Positions 42,070-55,042 of a stretch of 64,000 nt of DNA are shown piece by piece. The notes beneath the pieces were generated by a model, which did no database searches, had not been told where the DNA came from, and worked only from the letters and a program-made list of their open reading frames with translations. The stretch comes from Rhabdophis nuchalis (Eukaryota; Chordata; Lepidosauria; Squamata; Natricidae). The position numbers and the translations under genes are program-made. Where the stretch lies: positions 116,376,610-116,440,609 of the forward strand of contig CM077647.1 of the NCBI GenBank assembly GCA_039707465.1. The letters are read 5' to 3'. The first letter of the stretch is position 1; every line of letters begins with the position of its first letter.

Positions 42070-44903
42070 GTTCTTAGCAGTTTCTTCTTATCTGTTGTGA
42101 CTCCTCAATTCTTATACATTTTAATTCAAAAATAATTTAATATCTTAATATTAATATCATTTCTTAGACATATGAAAGAAAACATATGTGTGTTTTGTGT
42201 GTGCATATATATGTGTGCTAAAATGGTAAAGTGAAAATAATGGGCATCTATACAGGTAATCCTTCAGTTATGGTTACTTTGTGCCTGTTCAAAGTTACAA
42301 TATTCACACACACACACACACACACCCAACTACTTACGACATGAAGTTATGAATTGTTGCAGCACTATGGCAGTCATTCATCCTTACAAACAACTGCAAC
42401 GGCACTGCAACATTCATCCTGCATATTCCCTCCGTCCCACTAGCTGGGTCCCCACTGGGTCTGTAATAACATAATGGCTGGTTATCCTCTAATTCTAACA
42501 CTCTATACATCCAAGATATAACCATGCTATATTGAGCGTCGGGATACAAGCCAACAATGTGACTCCAGCAACATGCCTATTTGCTAAGGATTGCTGCCAT
42601 TCTCTGCTGTTTCATTGATAGTTGTTTTATGTATACTTAGTTCCTACTCTTCACTCTCCATCCTTGTCTTAGACTTTGACTGGGCCCTTGTAACTAAGAT
42701 AGTGATCCCACTATCTTAGATCCTTCCTGACTCTGGTCTTTTTGAGTCCAATCTTCAGTGAGTGGAAAATCTGTAGCACTGTCACGGGTTCCTTTACATA
42801 TACACAAGTTAGAGAGCTCCAAAATTCCAAGAGAGCCAACCCAACCCCACCAGGCTTCCGGGCAACACACACAATGAGTACACAATGGCTCACAGTTTAC
42901 TATACCACTCTCCCCTTATTCTACTATGACTTTCGTTCTTCCACTACTTCTCTTTGTGAACCCCACTTCTGGAGAACAGTAGTTCTTCTATTTGCCTAGG
43001 CTGTTGCAGGCTGTTTGAGTTTCCCCAAACTAGTACAAATCACCTTCCCTCATGTTAAGACCAGGCAACCCCCAGATGCCTCTCTTTTGATAGACACACA
43101 TTGCTGGGCCGGTTAGGGAGAGGTCTTTAAAAGGGCAAGGCACCAGCAGCCCATAGCCTAGCCGGCAGTCTGTCTTTTCATAATCCCTTAAACTCGTCCC
43201 TGGCTTTTGTCGCCAAATAACTCACTTTAGTTTGGTTGTATGCCAGGTGACTATGTAGATATAAAGTCCATTCCAAAAAGAAAGCCCTATTATTTTGCTC
43301 TTGAATTTTTTCTTCACCTTTTCTTGAGGTGAATGAGAATGGCCACAGACACTTGGCATATACATCATGGCTTTCATTTCTTTCCTAGCAGGAAAAGATT
43401 TGTTTTAGTAATTGTAGAAAGTCCAGCCAAAATAGACAGATTAATCAGGAGCTTCACTTATATGAGGCACTTTTCTCTGATCCATTCCTCCTGTGTCATT
43501 TTTCGCCATATCTAAATATCCACACTTTCTTGATTACTAAATAAAAACATTGAATTTGAGAAGGGGGGTGTCAAAGATTTTAGAGGAATTGATACCATAT
43601 TTGTTATTGTGTGTGTTTTGAATTTTCAAAGCAGCATTAATCTTCTGTCAAAGTAGGCACTAATATGTTGTATTTATTTATCAAGCTTAACCTATTACTT
43701 TTCAGCCTGGGGCTTTGACATATTCTAAGAAATGTAAAATAAAATAAAATAAAATGTGACAACCTTTGTTTGGTCAGATCTTTGTCAGTTAAAAAGGTGG
43801 AATAATAATTCTATATCTCTGGAATGCAAATTAAGCAGAGTATATTTTTCCACGCACAATTTGCCAAGGTTATGGCAATAGAGGGTGACTAGTTGCAATC
43901 TAGATACATTAAATTTGGGTCCCTTAGATCCGAATAAAACAAAAGAATTGTGAATTGTAAAATGGCTTCAATTTTGTTAAATCAAGGAAATATAAATAGT
44001 GAATTAAGCATTCTTCATAAGATAATCATATGTTTCTGTTTTTGTTAGCGTTTCAGTTATATTTGGGAGGGTCCAAATTCTTTAGTAAGTTTACTAGCTG
44101 TCAAGGTGCTCTGGCCAAGTTGTTACTGTAAAACATCTCTATATAAATGTTTACTCTAGGTTGGCATTCTTACAGTACAGTTCTTTGATGTAAGAATTCT
44201 TTCTAAGGGCTATTGTCAAATACTTGGTGATTGAGGCAAGCAGCTGGGATGACGGGACATCCCTGCCTCATTCCCCTTCACAACTGAACAATAGAAACTG
44301 CTGATTATTAACCTTCACCATACAGTTTTATAGTAACTTGTTCCAGGGCAACAGTTGGGACATAGCTCCTTTTTAATAATGTTACTATTCCATTTGTCAA
44401 AATCTTTCAGAAAATCATATCATGGTGAGCTGCAAACTCTTGACTACGGTAGGTAAAATGTGTTGATGACTGATCTTAAATTGGTGATTTAGTGATGGCT
44501 GGATATCTATCGTAAATTTGTTCAGACTAATATCATTAATGATGCAATAGCAATTAAAACAATAAACTTTAACTCTTCAGAGATTGGAAAGTTTGGGCTT
44601 TGAAATATGAATCTTTCCCAGGTATATTCTTACTCCTGTTGTGGCTAAAACTACTGACTTCCTCCACTGAAACTGCAGAACAATTTTCTGCAATTTCTGA
44701 TAGCTCCTTCATTCATTCACAAGTCCACACTTGTTCCTGGATGTACAATGTTTGCTCTACAAAATGTATTTGAAAAAATATTTGCAGAGGTCATCTGTGT
44801 CTTAATTAAGATTCTGGATTCGCTCATAATGCAGATTTAGCATGAAAAATATATATCAAAATGTAATTTTCCAGAAATTCAAGATCAATCTGGCCACTAG
44901 GGA

Positions 44904-44905
<2 letters not shown>
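42070..44905. other. Intergenic; possible Tigger-like fragment near 42253, otherwise unrecognised
   Basis: CAGGTAATCCTTCAGTTATG at 42255 looks like one end of the Tigger-like MITE, followed by a CA array (42307-42326). 42780-43200 is moderately GC-rich without an open frame. (TAAAA)n occurs near 43738. Confidence 0.4.

Positions 44906-44907
<2 letters not shown>

Positions 44908-44955
<48 letters not shown>
44908..44955 (+). repeat. (GT)n microsatellite
   Basis: About 23 GT units immediately upstream of a SINE. Confidence 0.96.
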
Positions 44956-44957
<2 letters not shown>

Positions 44958-44970
44958 GTTTGTATCCATT

Positions 44971-45320
44971 TAGGTGGCTCAGTGGCTAAGATGCTTAGCT
45001 TGTCAATCAGAAAGGTCAGCAGTTTGGTGGTTCAGTCCCTAGCACCGCATAATGGAGTGAGCTCCTATTACTTGTCACAGCTTGTGCCAACCTAATAGTT
45101 CGACAGCACTTAAAAAATGCAAGTAGAAAAATAGGAATTATCTTTAGTGGGAAGGTAACAGCATTCCGTGCACCTTCGGCGTTTAGTCATGTGGGCCACG
45201 TGATCACAGAAATATCTTCGGACAGTGCTGGCTTTTTGGCTTTGAAACAGAGATGAGTACTACCCCCTAGAGTTGGGAACGACTAGGACATATGTGCGAG
45301 GGGAACCTTTACCTTTACCT
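44971..45320 (+). mobile_element. tRNA-derived SINE, Sauria type, near full length
   Basis: A-box GTGGCTCAGTGGCTAAG and B-box-like GGTGGTTCAGTCCC form the tRNA head. The body has GGGAAGGTAACAGCATTCCG and CCCCCTAGAGTTGGGAACGA, and the 3-prime end is GGGAACCTTTACCTTTACCT, followed by a short ATCT run. Confidence 0.88.
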
Positions 45321-46185
45321 ATCTATCTCAATGTTTAATGATGAATATATTGTCTTTGAGGCATCTAATACATTGTCAGATTATTCAAAGGTTTTCCTGA
45401 TAGTAAAGGTTAGTTATACAAAAACATTTAGAACCTGAATTTTATCACACATTCACTCTAACATTCAAATTGTTAGAGAGGCTTTTTTATGGCTTTTATA
45501 ATAATTTTCATTTGGAGGTCTCACTCATGGTATCACATTATAGAGGCAGGTTATTCCTAAACAAACAAACTTCTCAGTTTAGTTTAGTTTGAAGTACAAT
45601 TGTGTTATTTGTTGGTAAATATTTCTATGTAGCATATCATTTCATATGACCTGCTGTGTTGTGATAGGAGAAATAGTTTACTGTATCCTAATTGTGAGAA
45701 AGATCTTGAAAGATTTGATTACATTCAAGAGTATTGTATTGTATCAAGAGTTGCATTGTATGGGTGACTGAACTAACCATTTGGGGGGGACTACTTAATA
45801 TTATTTGCAATAATTGATTTTCCACATTTAATTCTTTTTCCCATAGTTTTTCCTTGTTGGGTCATTAGATATACTAGGAAGCACACAGTTAAGAATCTAA
45901 TTTAGGAAAAACTCAGAGAAATGAGTGATTGGAAATTATGGAACCACAAATGGGTCTTAAAAAACCATTTTCCTCCTCTGCTGTTTTTACTTTTTGTCCT
46001 TTATTTTTCTATTCCTTAACTATTTTCTGCTCATCCAAGGTAAATGGTGATATGAACCACAGAAAGGAACTGTGAATTGTTCCACCTGTGAACTTGCTGG
46101 TGATCTTACGTGAGCCAAATGGTTCCAGAGCTCCATCTGAAATATAAGGAATATGCTATTCCACTATTTTAAAGGATTGTTCTGA
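45321..46185. other. Intergenic, nothing recognised
   Basis: No recognisable gene or repeat. Confidence 0.45.
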
Positions 46186-46365
46186 GCAGGGAGGATAAAA
46201 ATCGATGAATGTTTTTAAAAAATCAGATAAAAAAAAATTAAATCAGATTTTTTTATTTAAATCAGATTTATTTTTATTTTTATTAAATTTATTTTAATAC
46301 AATGTTTTTTGAGTAAAAATCTATCTAAAGATAGTTTTCTATTTAAGATACATTAATAATTTAGC

Positions 46366-48165
46366 TTATTGGGTTTTACAATTTTTTACAAATAGGGTAA
46401 GGGTATGGTGTAAAGAAGATATTGTGAGAACTTTCATGTCGAAGTCTTTGTCCCTTTCCGAGGCTTCATAACAAAATATAGATAATACATTAAATTTTCA
46501 TTTGTACTACAAAGTGGAAAGAAATGCAAATGTATCATTATAAAATCTATGCTAGCAATCATGTATAAACATCCAAACAAAAGTTATAATATACTGAAAT
46601 AAAGTCACTTTTGAGATCTAAGTCTTTTGGCAATTGTGTCTTCTTCTCCCTGGCCCCCAGTGGGTGGGGCTGCGGCACCCTCTGCTCCCCCATTTTCATC
46701 CTCCAGGATTGAGGAATGTTTTTTAAGAAAGGCTTCCACCTCTGCAATTGTTTTAATTCTTACTCTTCCCCCCTCCCAGAACACCAACATTCCCTCTGGC
46801 ATCACCCACTTGAACCAAACCCCCTGTTTAAATAATCTTTTAGACAAGAAGGAATACTTCCTTCTTACCTCTCTAATCTTTTTCGGGATCTGCTTCAAGA
46901 TGGCAATCTCTTTCTGCTGGTAAATTAAAGGACTGTCTCTCTGCGCTCTCAGGATCCTTTCCCTTGTCGACCTCCTTACAAATTTAATATGGATCTCTCT
47001 GGGTAGTTCATTTATCCTGGCATTTGCTGAATTTATTCTATATATCAGATCTATGTCCCCCCTAATATTTTCTTTAGGCTTTTGTACATAATCTGCTAAA
47101 ATTGTACACATCAAATCAGTTAAATCTTCACCATTTGTCTCAGGAATGTTCTGAAATCTTAAAAAATGACATCCTTTCAAAATCCATCCTAGACATATGA
47201 CCAGTTAAATCCCCTATTTCATTATTAATACTTTTAAGCTCTCCCCTTGTCCCAGCCAACCCCACCTTCAGCTCATCCGTCTTTTACGTATTTTCCATTA
47301 ATTTCTTCTGTACCTCCAAAAGTTCTAATTTAGAACTGACATGGTCCTTTCTCATTTCTTTAATCTTTTTCATAATGTTCTGAAGAGTTTCATCCATTGC
47401 TGCTAATTTAGCATCCGTATCTGATTTTTCAGGTAACATCGAGGTGATTTTAGGTTGATGCGTCTGCTTCTTTGAGGCCATTATGAAAGATTTAAGTCTT
47501 TGTCAGTAAAATGGCGACTGCTGAAGAGGAGTCAGTGAGTCAAGGTGTGAGCAAATTCCAATGACCATTGGAATTTTATCTAATTAGAGTCCAGAGAGAA
47601 ACCAAGTTCTTCAAACAATCAAATAAAAAGAAAAGGAAGAAGGCACTTCAGGGAAAGGTCCAATTAATCAATTACATACAATCGTTAATAAAAAGAGAGA
47701 GGCAGTCCCAAGTGCAAGGGAATGTCAGCAGTTTTCCATAAAAAGTATGTCTCCTGAGCACAAAGGAACGCCATCTTCCCCCGCCCATCTGGAAGCCACC
47801 AGGAATTAGCAAGAAAAAATTGTCTCTTTGTTGCCAGACTTTGATACTAAGTATCCAACGGTCATGCAGGTCATGCAGGAAAGACTTTCACTTTAGTTTT
47901 AAAAAAAAAATTCGGATGTTGATTTCTCCGCTTCCTCAAACTGAGGAGCATTTTTAAAACACCGCTTTTTTTCTGATCCAAGGGGGGAGGTATTACAAAC
48001 TCCCCCCTCCATCTCCTTTCAAAGCAAAAGTTGCAAGCATGAAAGTAAAATCACTCACGATCCACTCTATAGCCAGGAGTCTCGGTGAAGCCTCCAACTC
48101 CGGCGATTCAGCTCTTCTCGAAAGCGGTTAAGCGTTCCGGTCCTCCATCGGCAAAGGGAACGAAG
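46366..48165 (-). mobile_element. HAL1-like retroelement copy 2: 5-prime UTR, ORF1, 3-prime UTR, no ORF2
   Basis: On the minus strand a leader of about 700 bp with GGAGGGGGGAGTTTGT is followed by an L1-type ORF1 (broken) and about 240 bp of 3-prime UTR containing GCCTCGGAAAGGGACAAAG, TACCCTTACCCTATTTGTAA and AAAACCCAATAAG. The same order and motifs occur at 55459-57430. No reverse transcriptase is present between ORF1 and the tail. Confidence 0.85.
46605..47481 (-). pseudogene. L1-type ORF1p, broken copy
   Basis: The ATG at 47481 (MASKKQTHQP) starts an ORF1p-like chain: a coiled-coil-type N-terminus, then a TAA at the codon after MENT (CAG in the intact copy), and a one-base deletion in a T-rich run near 47163. 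Beyond it the frame 47180-46605 covers the RRM (FLRFQNIPETNGEDL) and the C-terminal domain (REIHIKFVRRSTRERIL, WFKWVMPEGMLVFWEGGRVR), ending in DTIAKRLRSQK. ORF1p binds RNA as a trimer in L1 RNPs. Confidence 0.9.
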
Positions 48166-48860
48166 CTTGTTAGCTTATTTAGCATGAATTGGAGCTTGGC
48201 TATGTAGCATGAGCATATTCTTTGGTTATGTAGCATATTGGTTATGTAGCATATTCTGCAATATTTATATTTTTGGTAAACTCATTCAATGAATCCAAGC
48301 TCTATTAGCTAAATAGGAAACCTTCATTTTGTTTGCAAATAAAAATATTAAAGATTCTAACTACCAGCAAGAATGAATCCTTACATTTAAAGAGCCCCTG
48401 TCATTTCAGATCCATCATGGCTGTTCCTGTTAGTGGGCATCCACTGAGCTGATGCCCATCACATTCTTCACCTTGTTGTGTCACTGCCTCATCACCAGCT
48501 GTCCCATTAAAGTGAATGGGGCTGTTGGTGAGTCAGCAGCAGGCCAGAGGTGGAGCCGCTGTGGGACAGAGATGACAGTTGCTTTTTTTAAAATTATGAT
48601 TTAAATCAAGTTGATTTAAATCAAGCCTTTTTACTAGTGATTTAAATTGCCTTGATTTAAGTCAAATACACCCTGGGTATTTATAAGGTGATTATGGGAA
48701 ATGCTTGAGACACTCTAAAAGTCTGTATGCAAGTTGCATTCTTGATATAAATTATATTATTTATTCTGTTTCTATTCTTTTTCAATAACATTAAATATAG
48801 CAGTTGCTATACCCTGCTCTGGGAGTGTCAACAAAGGTTGCAGCTTTGTGCCCACAAATA

Positions 48861-49270
48861 CAGGTAATCCTTGACTTACGACCACAACTGAGCGCAAAAC
48901 TTTTGTTGCTAAGTGAGTCATGTGAGTTTTGCTCCATTGTACAACTTTTCTTGCCACAATTGTACAACTTTTCTTGCCACAATTGTTAAATGAATCATTG
49001 CAGTTGTTAAATTATTAACTTGGTTATAAAGAATCTGGCTTCCCCGTTGACTTTGCTTGTAAGATGGTTACAAAAAGTGATCACATGACCCCAGGACACT
49101 GCAACCATCATAAATGTGTGTTAATTGCCAAGTCCTGAATTTTGATCGCCTGACCATGGGGATACTTCAATGGTCATAAGTGTGAAAAAACGGTCATAAC
49201 CCACTTTTTTCAGTGCTGTTGTAACTTCAAATGTTCACTAAATGAATTATTGTAAGTCGAGGACTACCTT
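48861..49270. mobile_element. Tigger-like (Tc1/mariner) MITE, near complete
   Basis: Ends CAGGTAATCCTTGACTTACG and GTAAGTCGAGGACTACCTT. Interior words CTTTGCTTGTAAGATGG and GATCACATGACCCCAGGAC are shared with the other copies. Confidence 0.82.
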
Positions 49271-49274
49271 TTTT

Positions 49275-52200
49275 AGGATAGTATTCTGCTATGATGTAGG
49301 TCTTCTGAAGGGAATATAATCTTGATGCCAAGCTATTATTTTGTATAAAAATGAAGTTATGAATTATTCACTTTATTCTTGGAATGTATAAAATGAAAGG
49401 AAATGAAACAAGTGCGTACAGATAAGTTTGTTTGAACCTGTAGATGAGAACCGCAGTCCTCAGGGTGTGGCACAACATTGACCTGGCATTCAAACATGAC
49501 TTATCCTTCCTCAGTGTTCCAATTAAAGGCAAATGAGATAGAAGAAACTTGCTAAACTATGATTCAGAATCAGAGCTTTTCTAAATATTATCTTTAGACT
49601 TTCACCTAATTTTCTGTATCTTCCATCATATCTTATTAGTCCATGCTCCTAATTTTCAGTGTCATAGGACCTATTAACCCAACCTTAGCAGCACCACTGC
49701 TGAGGAAATATGTTATAGCAAAGATGATATAGTCTTAAGCACTCACCATTCTGTTTAAGAATTAGAGTATAGGCCCAAAAGGGTCATATGATAGGTGGAA
49801 ACTTCCAGGTATGGAATCAAGAAAACCTCCCAAAGCCTATTTCCTTATCTCGTGTTTGAAACAGGCTTTGATAAGATCTTGTTATAGCTGGCTATTTTAA
49901 AAATTGTGTAGATATTAAAGATAAGTACTGGTAACTGACATAACATCACTGTCAACTAAGTAAGGCATGCTGAAGATGAAGGAGAAGCATCTGGCCCAGT
50001 GGAAAAAGAAATATCTGTAGAGCCATTTAAGAGGGAGAAGAAGGAATCTCTGAAAGAGATATAGATGCTAACTAATCAAAATTCAAAGAAATGTTAGCCA
50101 AAGAGAGCAAGAAAGGGTGTCTTGCTTATAGCAAACAAGCACAAATACCAGGACAGAGAACAAAAAGGAAATTACTAAAGCTTGGAGAAGCTACTTCTAG
50201 AACACCATAAGCTGTAGGGCTTCTTCAGACTTTTCCCTACCACCTATGCCAATATGGAATGGGAGAAGAGAATCCATTCACTCCCTTGAAGCTATTTTCT
50301 ATTTTCATAGAAGATAATAGGGAGGAATATTAACTTGTAATTTTCTCTAGTTTTTCCTTCACCAACTCTTTGTAATAGGTTTTAAGAAATGATCAGGCTA
50401 TAATATTTTCAATCAAGATTTTTATAGGATTTGTTTAGGCAAAGAATTCAATTTCCTATGACATTGCAGAATTAATCTGATGGCCATGTTTGCTATGACA
50501 ATTAATCCTCACTATCTAGTGTTCAAAAAGCTTCTGCAAAAGCATGACAGCATCAATAAAGCAGAAACTGAAATCATAAAAGCAGCATGAGAGATTTTGA
50601 TTTCACTGTGAAAACAAACTCTGTGTCTTATCCAAACTGCATCTCTTAGTATAAAGTAAAATACTGGAAATGCAAGTAGGAAATAAATTGCAATAATTTT
50701 TAAAGGGAAACACCCATTTGGCTGGGAGACAACAAGGAAATCCCAAGCCTGAGAGCTATATTAGGAAGTTGAATAAATATCCCAGAAGAAAGCAAAGGGA
50801 AACCACTTCAATCTTTTTGTCTAGAAATTTGCACCGACAGGTTATTGCAGCTACTGTACCAGAAATTGAATGTAACTTGAGCTAGGTTTTATATTTAAAG
50901 TTTTATTGTGAAAGCACATCTAAGCACTTTAAGACAAAATTGGCAGCATTCATGTGGAAAATTGACCAAGTGACTGAAGCCCAATAATGATAATATGGTT
51001 CGTACTATTCACTGAGTTTTGAAGGTTGTGGTTGGTAGCTTAGCGCTGTACTGTGGTCATTTTTATTTACTCAGATGAACAGCTGCTGTTCATGGTCCCA
51101 GGCCAAGAAAGTTGTTTCTCTTTTGACCCTTCAGATTTGGGTCAATTTAGGATAGAGAATGTATGCACAAAATCAACAACGTATATGGTCAAAATTGGAA
51201 TACTGAACTATGGCCACTCTTCCATTCAGCCTGATGATACATCCATATCTTGCAACATGACAATAATGTCTTTAATCCAATGGAAATTAATCTTGATGTT
51301 CTCACAACTTCTGATGCCTTGCCTCATGTAACTCAGATGGTGGAAGGCTTGCTCATCCTTGGAGCTACATTTAAATGATAAATGATAATCAATTGAAATA
51401 TTGTTTCAATGCTCAATGAGAAACAGGATTTTCTATTTATCAATGTAAACACTAATACTTAAAGCTTTGGATTGGAAAGACAGCCACTATTGCCTCAGAT
51501 TGTTGGTTTTCCATAAAGTATTGATGCTAATTTTTAGAAAATATTATGTATTTTGTTTTTTAAAAACTTTGGTGGAAAATAAAAGCAATTAGGAAGTATA
51601 CTCAACATCACATAGTAGTATAGTACACCAGTATGTTTCTTTACTGTATTAATTATTCTCACCTAAATATAATCTTTTTAGTAGAACAGAAAAATTGCAA
51701 CTTTATTTTTTTTTAAATCTGTTTTTAAATTATCCAGTTTTAACTTATATTTTTGTCCTAGTCCAAACAAGCTGACTCAGAAAACACCCTGCTGTTTGTT
51801 TTCAGAGTAAAGTAAAAACTTTCTATAACATTTTGATTGTACTCTACAAAATACTTATCTTTATGAATGAAGCTGAAAGTCAGCTTGCTGGTCATAGTTT
51901 CTTAGAAAAAACCACAAGATAAATGCTTTTATATCAGCAATTTTCTGCAATGATTCTACCAAATAAATGAAATTAGGATCTGCATGTATATATTCTATAT
52001 ATGCAGAATGCTCTTCACAAAGCAGAACCAAGCAAGTTGTGTCTTTACCCAGTTTTCTATGAGTTCAGAAATTGCACTAGGGATCTTGTCCAGTTTTCGT
52101 GGAAAGCACAACATATGTGAAAAATTAGTTTATCTTACTTCATTTATGAAAGTTTCACCATTCTCTATGATGGAGGCATCACTATTGACAATTAAAAGAA

Positions 52201-52420
52201 ATGCAGTAATATTGTATGATACAATTAAAAAGTGCCAATAAATTACTGCTGTCTTCTTGGTCAGACCATATAGTAATGTCTTTAGATTAGGAAAATAGTT
52301 TGTAGGTGGGGAGTTTTTTATATAACAATATATCCTAATACATAGATAGCCAATGGTCTGATGTTGGGCATAGCCATGGGACCACAACTCCGTTTTTTTT
52401 GTTAGATGCATAGCACATAT
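49275..52420. other. Intergenic, no assignable gene
   Basis: Largely AT-rich. A 92-codon plus frame at 51053-51331 (VPGQESCFSFDPSDLGQF) has no recognised domain or splice context. It could be a relic or chance. Confidence 0.4.
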
Positions 52421-52426
52421 GCTATA

Positions 52427-52756
52427 TAGATAGTCCTTGACTTATGACCCCAATTGGGAGAAGAATTTATGTTGCTAAGAAAGTTGGCTGTTAAATGAAT
52501 TATGCCCAATTTTGTAACCTTTTTGCCATGGTTGTTATGTAAATCATTGGTAATTCAGTGGCTCATATGGCCATTAAATGAATCTAGTTCATCCCATTGA
52601 CTGTTCTTGATACAAGACAGCTGGAAAGGTTGCAAATGGAGAGCACATGACCATGGGATGCTGTAACTATTATTGGTTGCCAATAATAGTTGATTTTGAG
52701 CATATGACTGTGAGGATGCTGCAATGGTTATGAGTGTTGTAAATGGAAGTAGCTGC
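52427..52756. mobile_element. Tigger-like MITE, truncated
   Basis: Starts TAGATAGTCCTTGACTTATG with the usual interior (CATTAAATGAATCTAG, GCACATGACCATGGGATGC). The opposite terminal repeat is missing. Confidence 0.7.
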
Positions 52757-52784
52757 CCTTGTGATATTTTTAAACATCCCTCCA

Positions 52785-52947
52785 GAGATCTCCTACCCCA
52801 CGGGTCTGCAAAGTTGGCTCTTTTAAGACTGGTGGACTTCAACTCCCAGAATTCCCCAGCCAGCCAGGCTGGCTGGGGAATTCTGGGAGTTGAAGTCCAC
52901 CAGTCTTAAAAGAGCCAACTTTGCAGACCTCTGGGGTAGGAGATCTC
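52785..52947. repeat. Large palindrome on a hAT MITE, extending into flanks
   Basis: Arms of about 80 bp pair from GAGATCTCCTACCC to GGGTAGGAGATCTC. The inner part is the hAT MITE (CACGGGTCTGCAAAGTTGGC, AACTCCCAGAATTCCCCAG). The outer 14 bases of each arm lie outside the MITE ends and are inverted, not directly repeated. Confidence 0.9.
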
Positions 52948-53499
52948 ATGTGCTTTATCCAGTTTGTATCTGTGACCTGTTTTTCTTCTCCAAAAAAATG
53001 AAAAAAGAGAGATGGGGAATCCCTATTATTATCATGAGACTTTCAAACCATTTTTGTTGCATCCCCTGGAGTCCCTTTGAGTGCTCAGTCATATTCCAAA
53101 AGTATATTTGCCATACTGAAGTGGAAGAATTGGGGAAATAATCATGTAAAAGGTTAGATGAGTTTAGTAGTTTTTGAACCGCTCCCGATCTATCCCTTTA
53201 AAATCTTGAAGAATCAGATTAACAAACTAGAAATCCCAGTTATGCTTACTACATCACTGCTTAATATCATTGTTGTGGTCAACCATCCAGCCACAAAGGT
53301 TGCCCACCCTGAATAATTAATTAATTAAGTAATTAAACAAATATATATGACTTTCCAAGTCACACATGTTGGTTCTTGGAAGCTTATAACATCAAAAAAT
53401 ATCCAAAGCCTACAATTCCCCCACCAATAGCTGCAACAAATATTGTCATACCAACAACGTGACTGGTTCTGTATCATACTTGAGTCACCAAGCCTGCAG

Positions 53500-53920
53500 A
53501 TGGAACCACATCTTCACAGCCTTCTGGAAAAGTAACACGGTAAGGAACAATCTTATCTCCAGGGGAATGATATTCCATAGGGAGGGAGCTACCACTGAGA
53601 AGGCCCTTTTTTTGGAGGCCCAAAGTATATATTTCCCTCAAAATGGAATGTGCAACATGTCCTGCCTTCTCATTCTGATGAGATCAAGTAGATGTAACTA
53701 AGGAAAGACATTCCTTCAAATAATCCTTGTAGGGCTTTAAAGGTGATACTATAGCCAGCACCTTTAATTGCACCCAGAAGTAGATCAGTAACCAATGCTG
53801 CTCCTCCAAAAGGGGTGACACATGCAAATCTTGGCTTATGTAAAACTGAGGATCACTGCATTTTAAAGCAGCTGAAGTTTCCAGACACTCTTCAAGGACA
53901 GTCCCATTATAATTTGTCTT
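53500..53920 (-). mobile_element. L2-like LINE relic, antisense
   Basis: TCTTCACAGCCTTCTGGAAA, AGGGAGGGAGCTACCACTGA, GGGCTTTAAAGGTGATAC and CCAATGCTGCTCCTCC follow in the order seen in antisense L2-like ORF2 ends. Heavily mutated. Confidence 0.5.
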
Positions 53921-54008
53921 TTCACATGTACATCTAATAAAGATGTACGTAGCATGTCTTCTTTTTAAACTTAACTTTGAAAAAAAATACCAATGCTATC
54001 AATCCATA

Positions 54009-54036
54009 AACAACACACACACACACACACACACAC
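54009..54036 (+). repeat. (CA)n microsatellite
   Basis: About 13 units beside a CR1 tail. Confidence 0.9.
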
Positions 54037-54039
54037 GTT

Positions 54040-54240
54040 CCAGATACAATACAATACAATAGCAAAGTTGGAAGGGACTTTGTAGGTCTTCTAGTCCAAC
54101 CCCCTGCGTGGGCAGGAACCTTATACCATTTCAGACAAATGGCTATCTAACATCTTTTTAAAGACTTCCAGGGTTGGGGCATTCACAACTTCTGGAGGCA
54201 AACTGTTCCAGAGGTTAATTCCTTTAGAACAGTGATTTAG
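54040..54240 (-). mobile_element. CR1 LINE 3-prime end
   Basis: AATACA tail, GCAAAGTTGGAAGGGACTTT, and a minus frame with LWNSLPPEVVNAPTLEVFKK and LDSHLSEMV, the CR1 ORF2 C-terminus. Confidence 0.85.
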
Positions 54241-54605
54241 AACTGTTAAAAAATAACAGATGTAACCAGATAGAGAGAGAGAAGAATAACATGTCAGTAT
54301 TGATTCTGATTTTTCAGCCAGCATAATCCTTAAATTTCCTAGTGTGGGAAGTCAGGTTATATTAGTGGCCCAGCCCTGAGCTCATACAAAAGTGCTTTTC
54401 TTAGTCTTGGATGGCTGTCTTGAAATTCTCCTTCGAAATTACTAAACTTTTGGCTTTTAGCCAGTCTATGTGTTGGATGTATACTAGCCTGATCTCTAGA
54501 CTGAGTACGTGATATTGAGAAATATATTGAAAAACCTTGAATGTGACCTATTGTTGGAAAAATCTCAACAAGTAAGTGATTGCCACATATAATAATGGTC
54601 CTGTT

Positions 54606-54652
54606 TCATTTATCAACCAACATTTAAAAGGAAGTACTTTTAAATGTTGGTT
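54606..54652. repeat. Short perfect hairpin
   Basis: ATCAACCAACATTTAAAAG is followed after 6 bases by its exact inverse. Confidence 0.85.
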
Positions 54653-54706
54653 GATTGGTTTCTCATCTCTCTAGCAAGTTCTTTCCCCCAAATAACATTC
54701 AAAAAC

Positions 54707-55042
54707 AAGTAATCCTTGGCTTACAACCATTCATTTAGTGACCATTCAAAGTTAGAAAGGCACTGAGAAAAGTGATTTATGACCAATTCTCACACTTACT
54801 ACCATTAAAGCAACTGGCATGTATTTATGGTAGTCACAGTGTCCTGGGCTCATGTGGTCATCTTTTGCAACCTTCTGACAAGCCAGATTCACTTAAGAAC
54901 CAGGTTACCAATTTCACAACTGCAGTGATTCATTTAACAACTGTGACAAGAAAGGTCATTAAATGAGGCAGAGCTTACTTATTAACTATCTGGCTCAGTA
55001 GAAATGTTGGTCTCAATTGTGGCCTTAGGTCAAGGGCTAAAA
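54707..55042. mobile_element. Tigger-like MITE
   Basis: AAGTAATCCTTGGCTTACAA to TTAGGTCAAGGGCTAAAAC, with TCACTTAAGAACCAGG and TCATTTAACAACTGTGAC inside. Ends are mutated. Confidence 0.7.

Larger units (their letters stand above)
46187..48676. mobile_element. Old inverted-end DNA element carrying a HAL1-like insertion
   Basis: Left end CAGGGAGGATAAAAATCGAT with AAATCAGATTT repeats, and right end with GATTTAAATCAAGTTGATTT and TACACCCTG, form an inverted pair typical of a DNA transposon. No target duplication was found. The retroelement at 46366-48165 lies within it. Confidence 0.5.

Noticed and set aside
44971..45060. tRNA-like A and B boxes as a tRNA gene
   Set aside because: They form the head of a Sauria-type SINE; no complete cloverleaf or anticodon arm could be drawn. 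The same applies to 60240-60310 and the B-box at 25647-25657.
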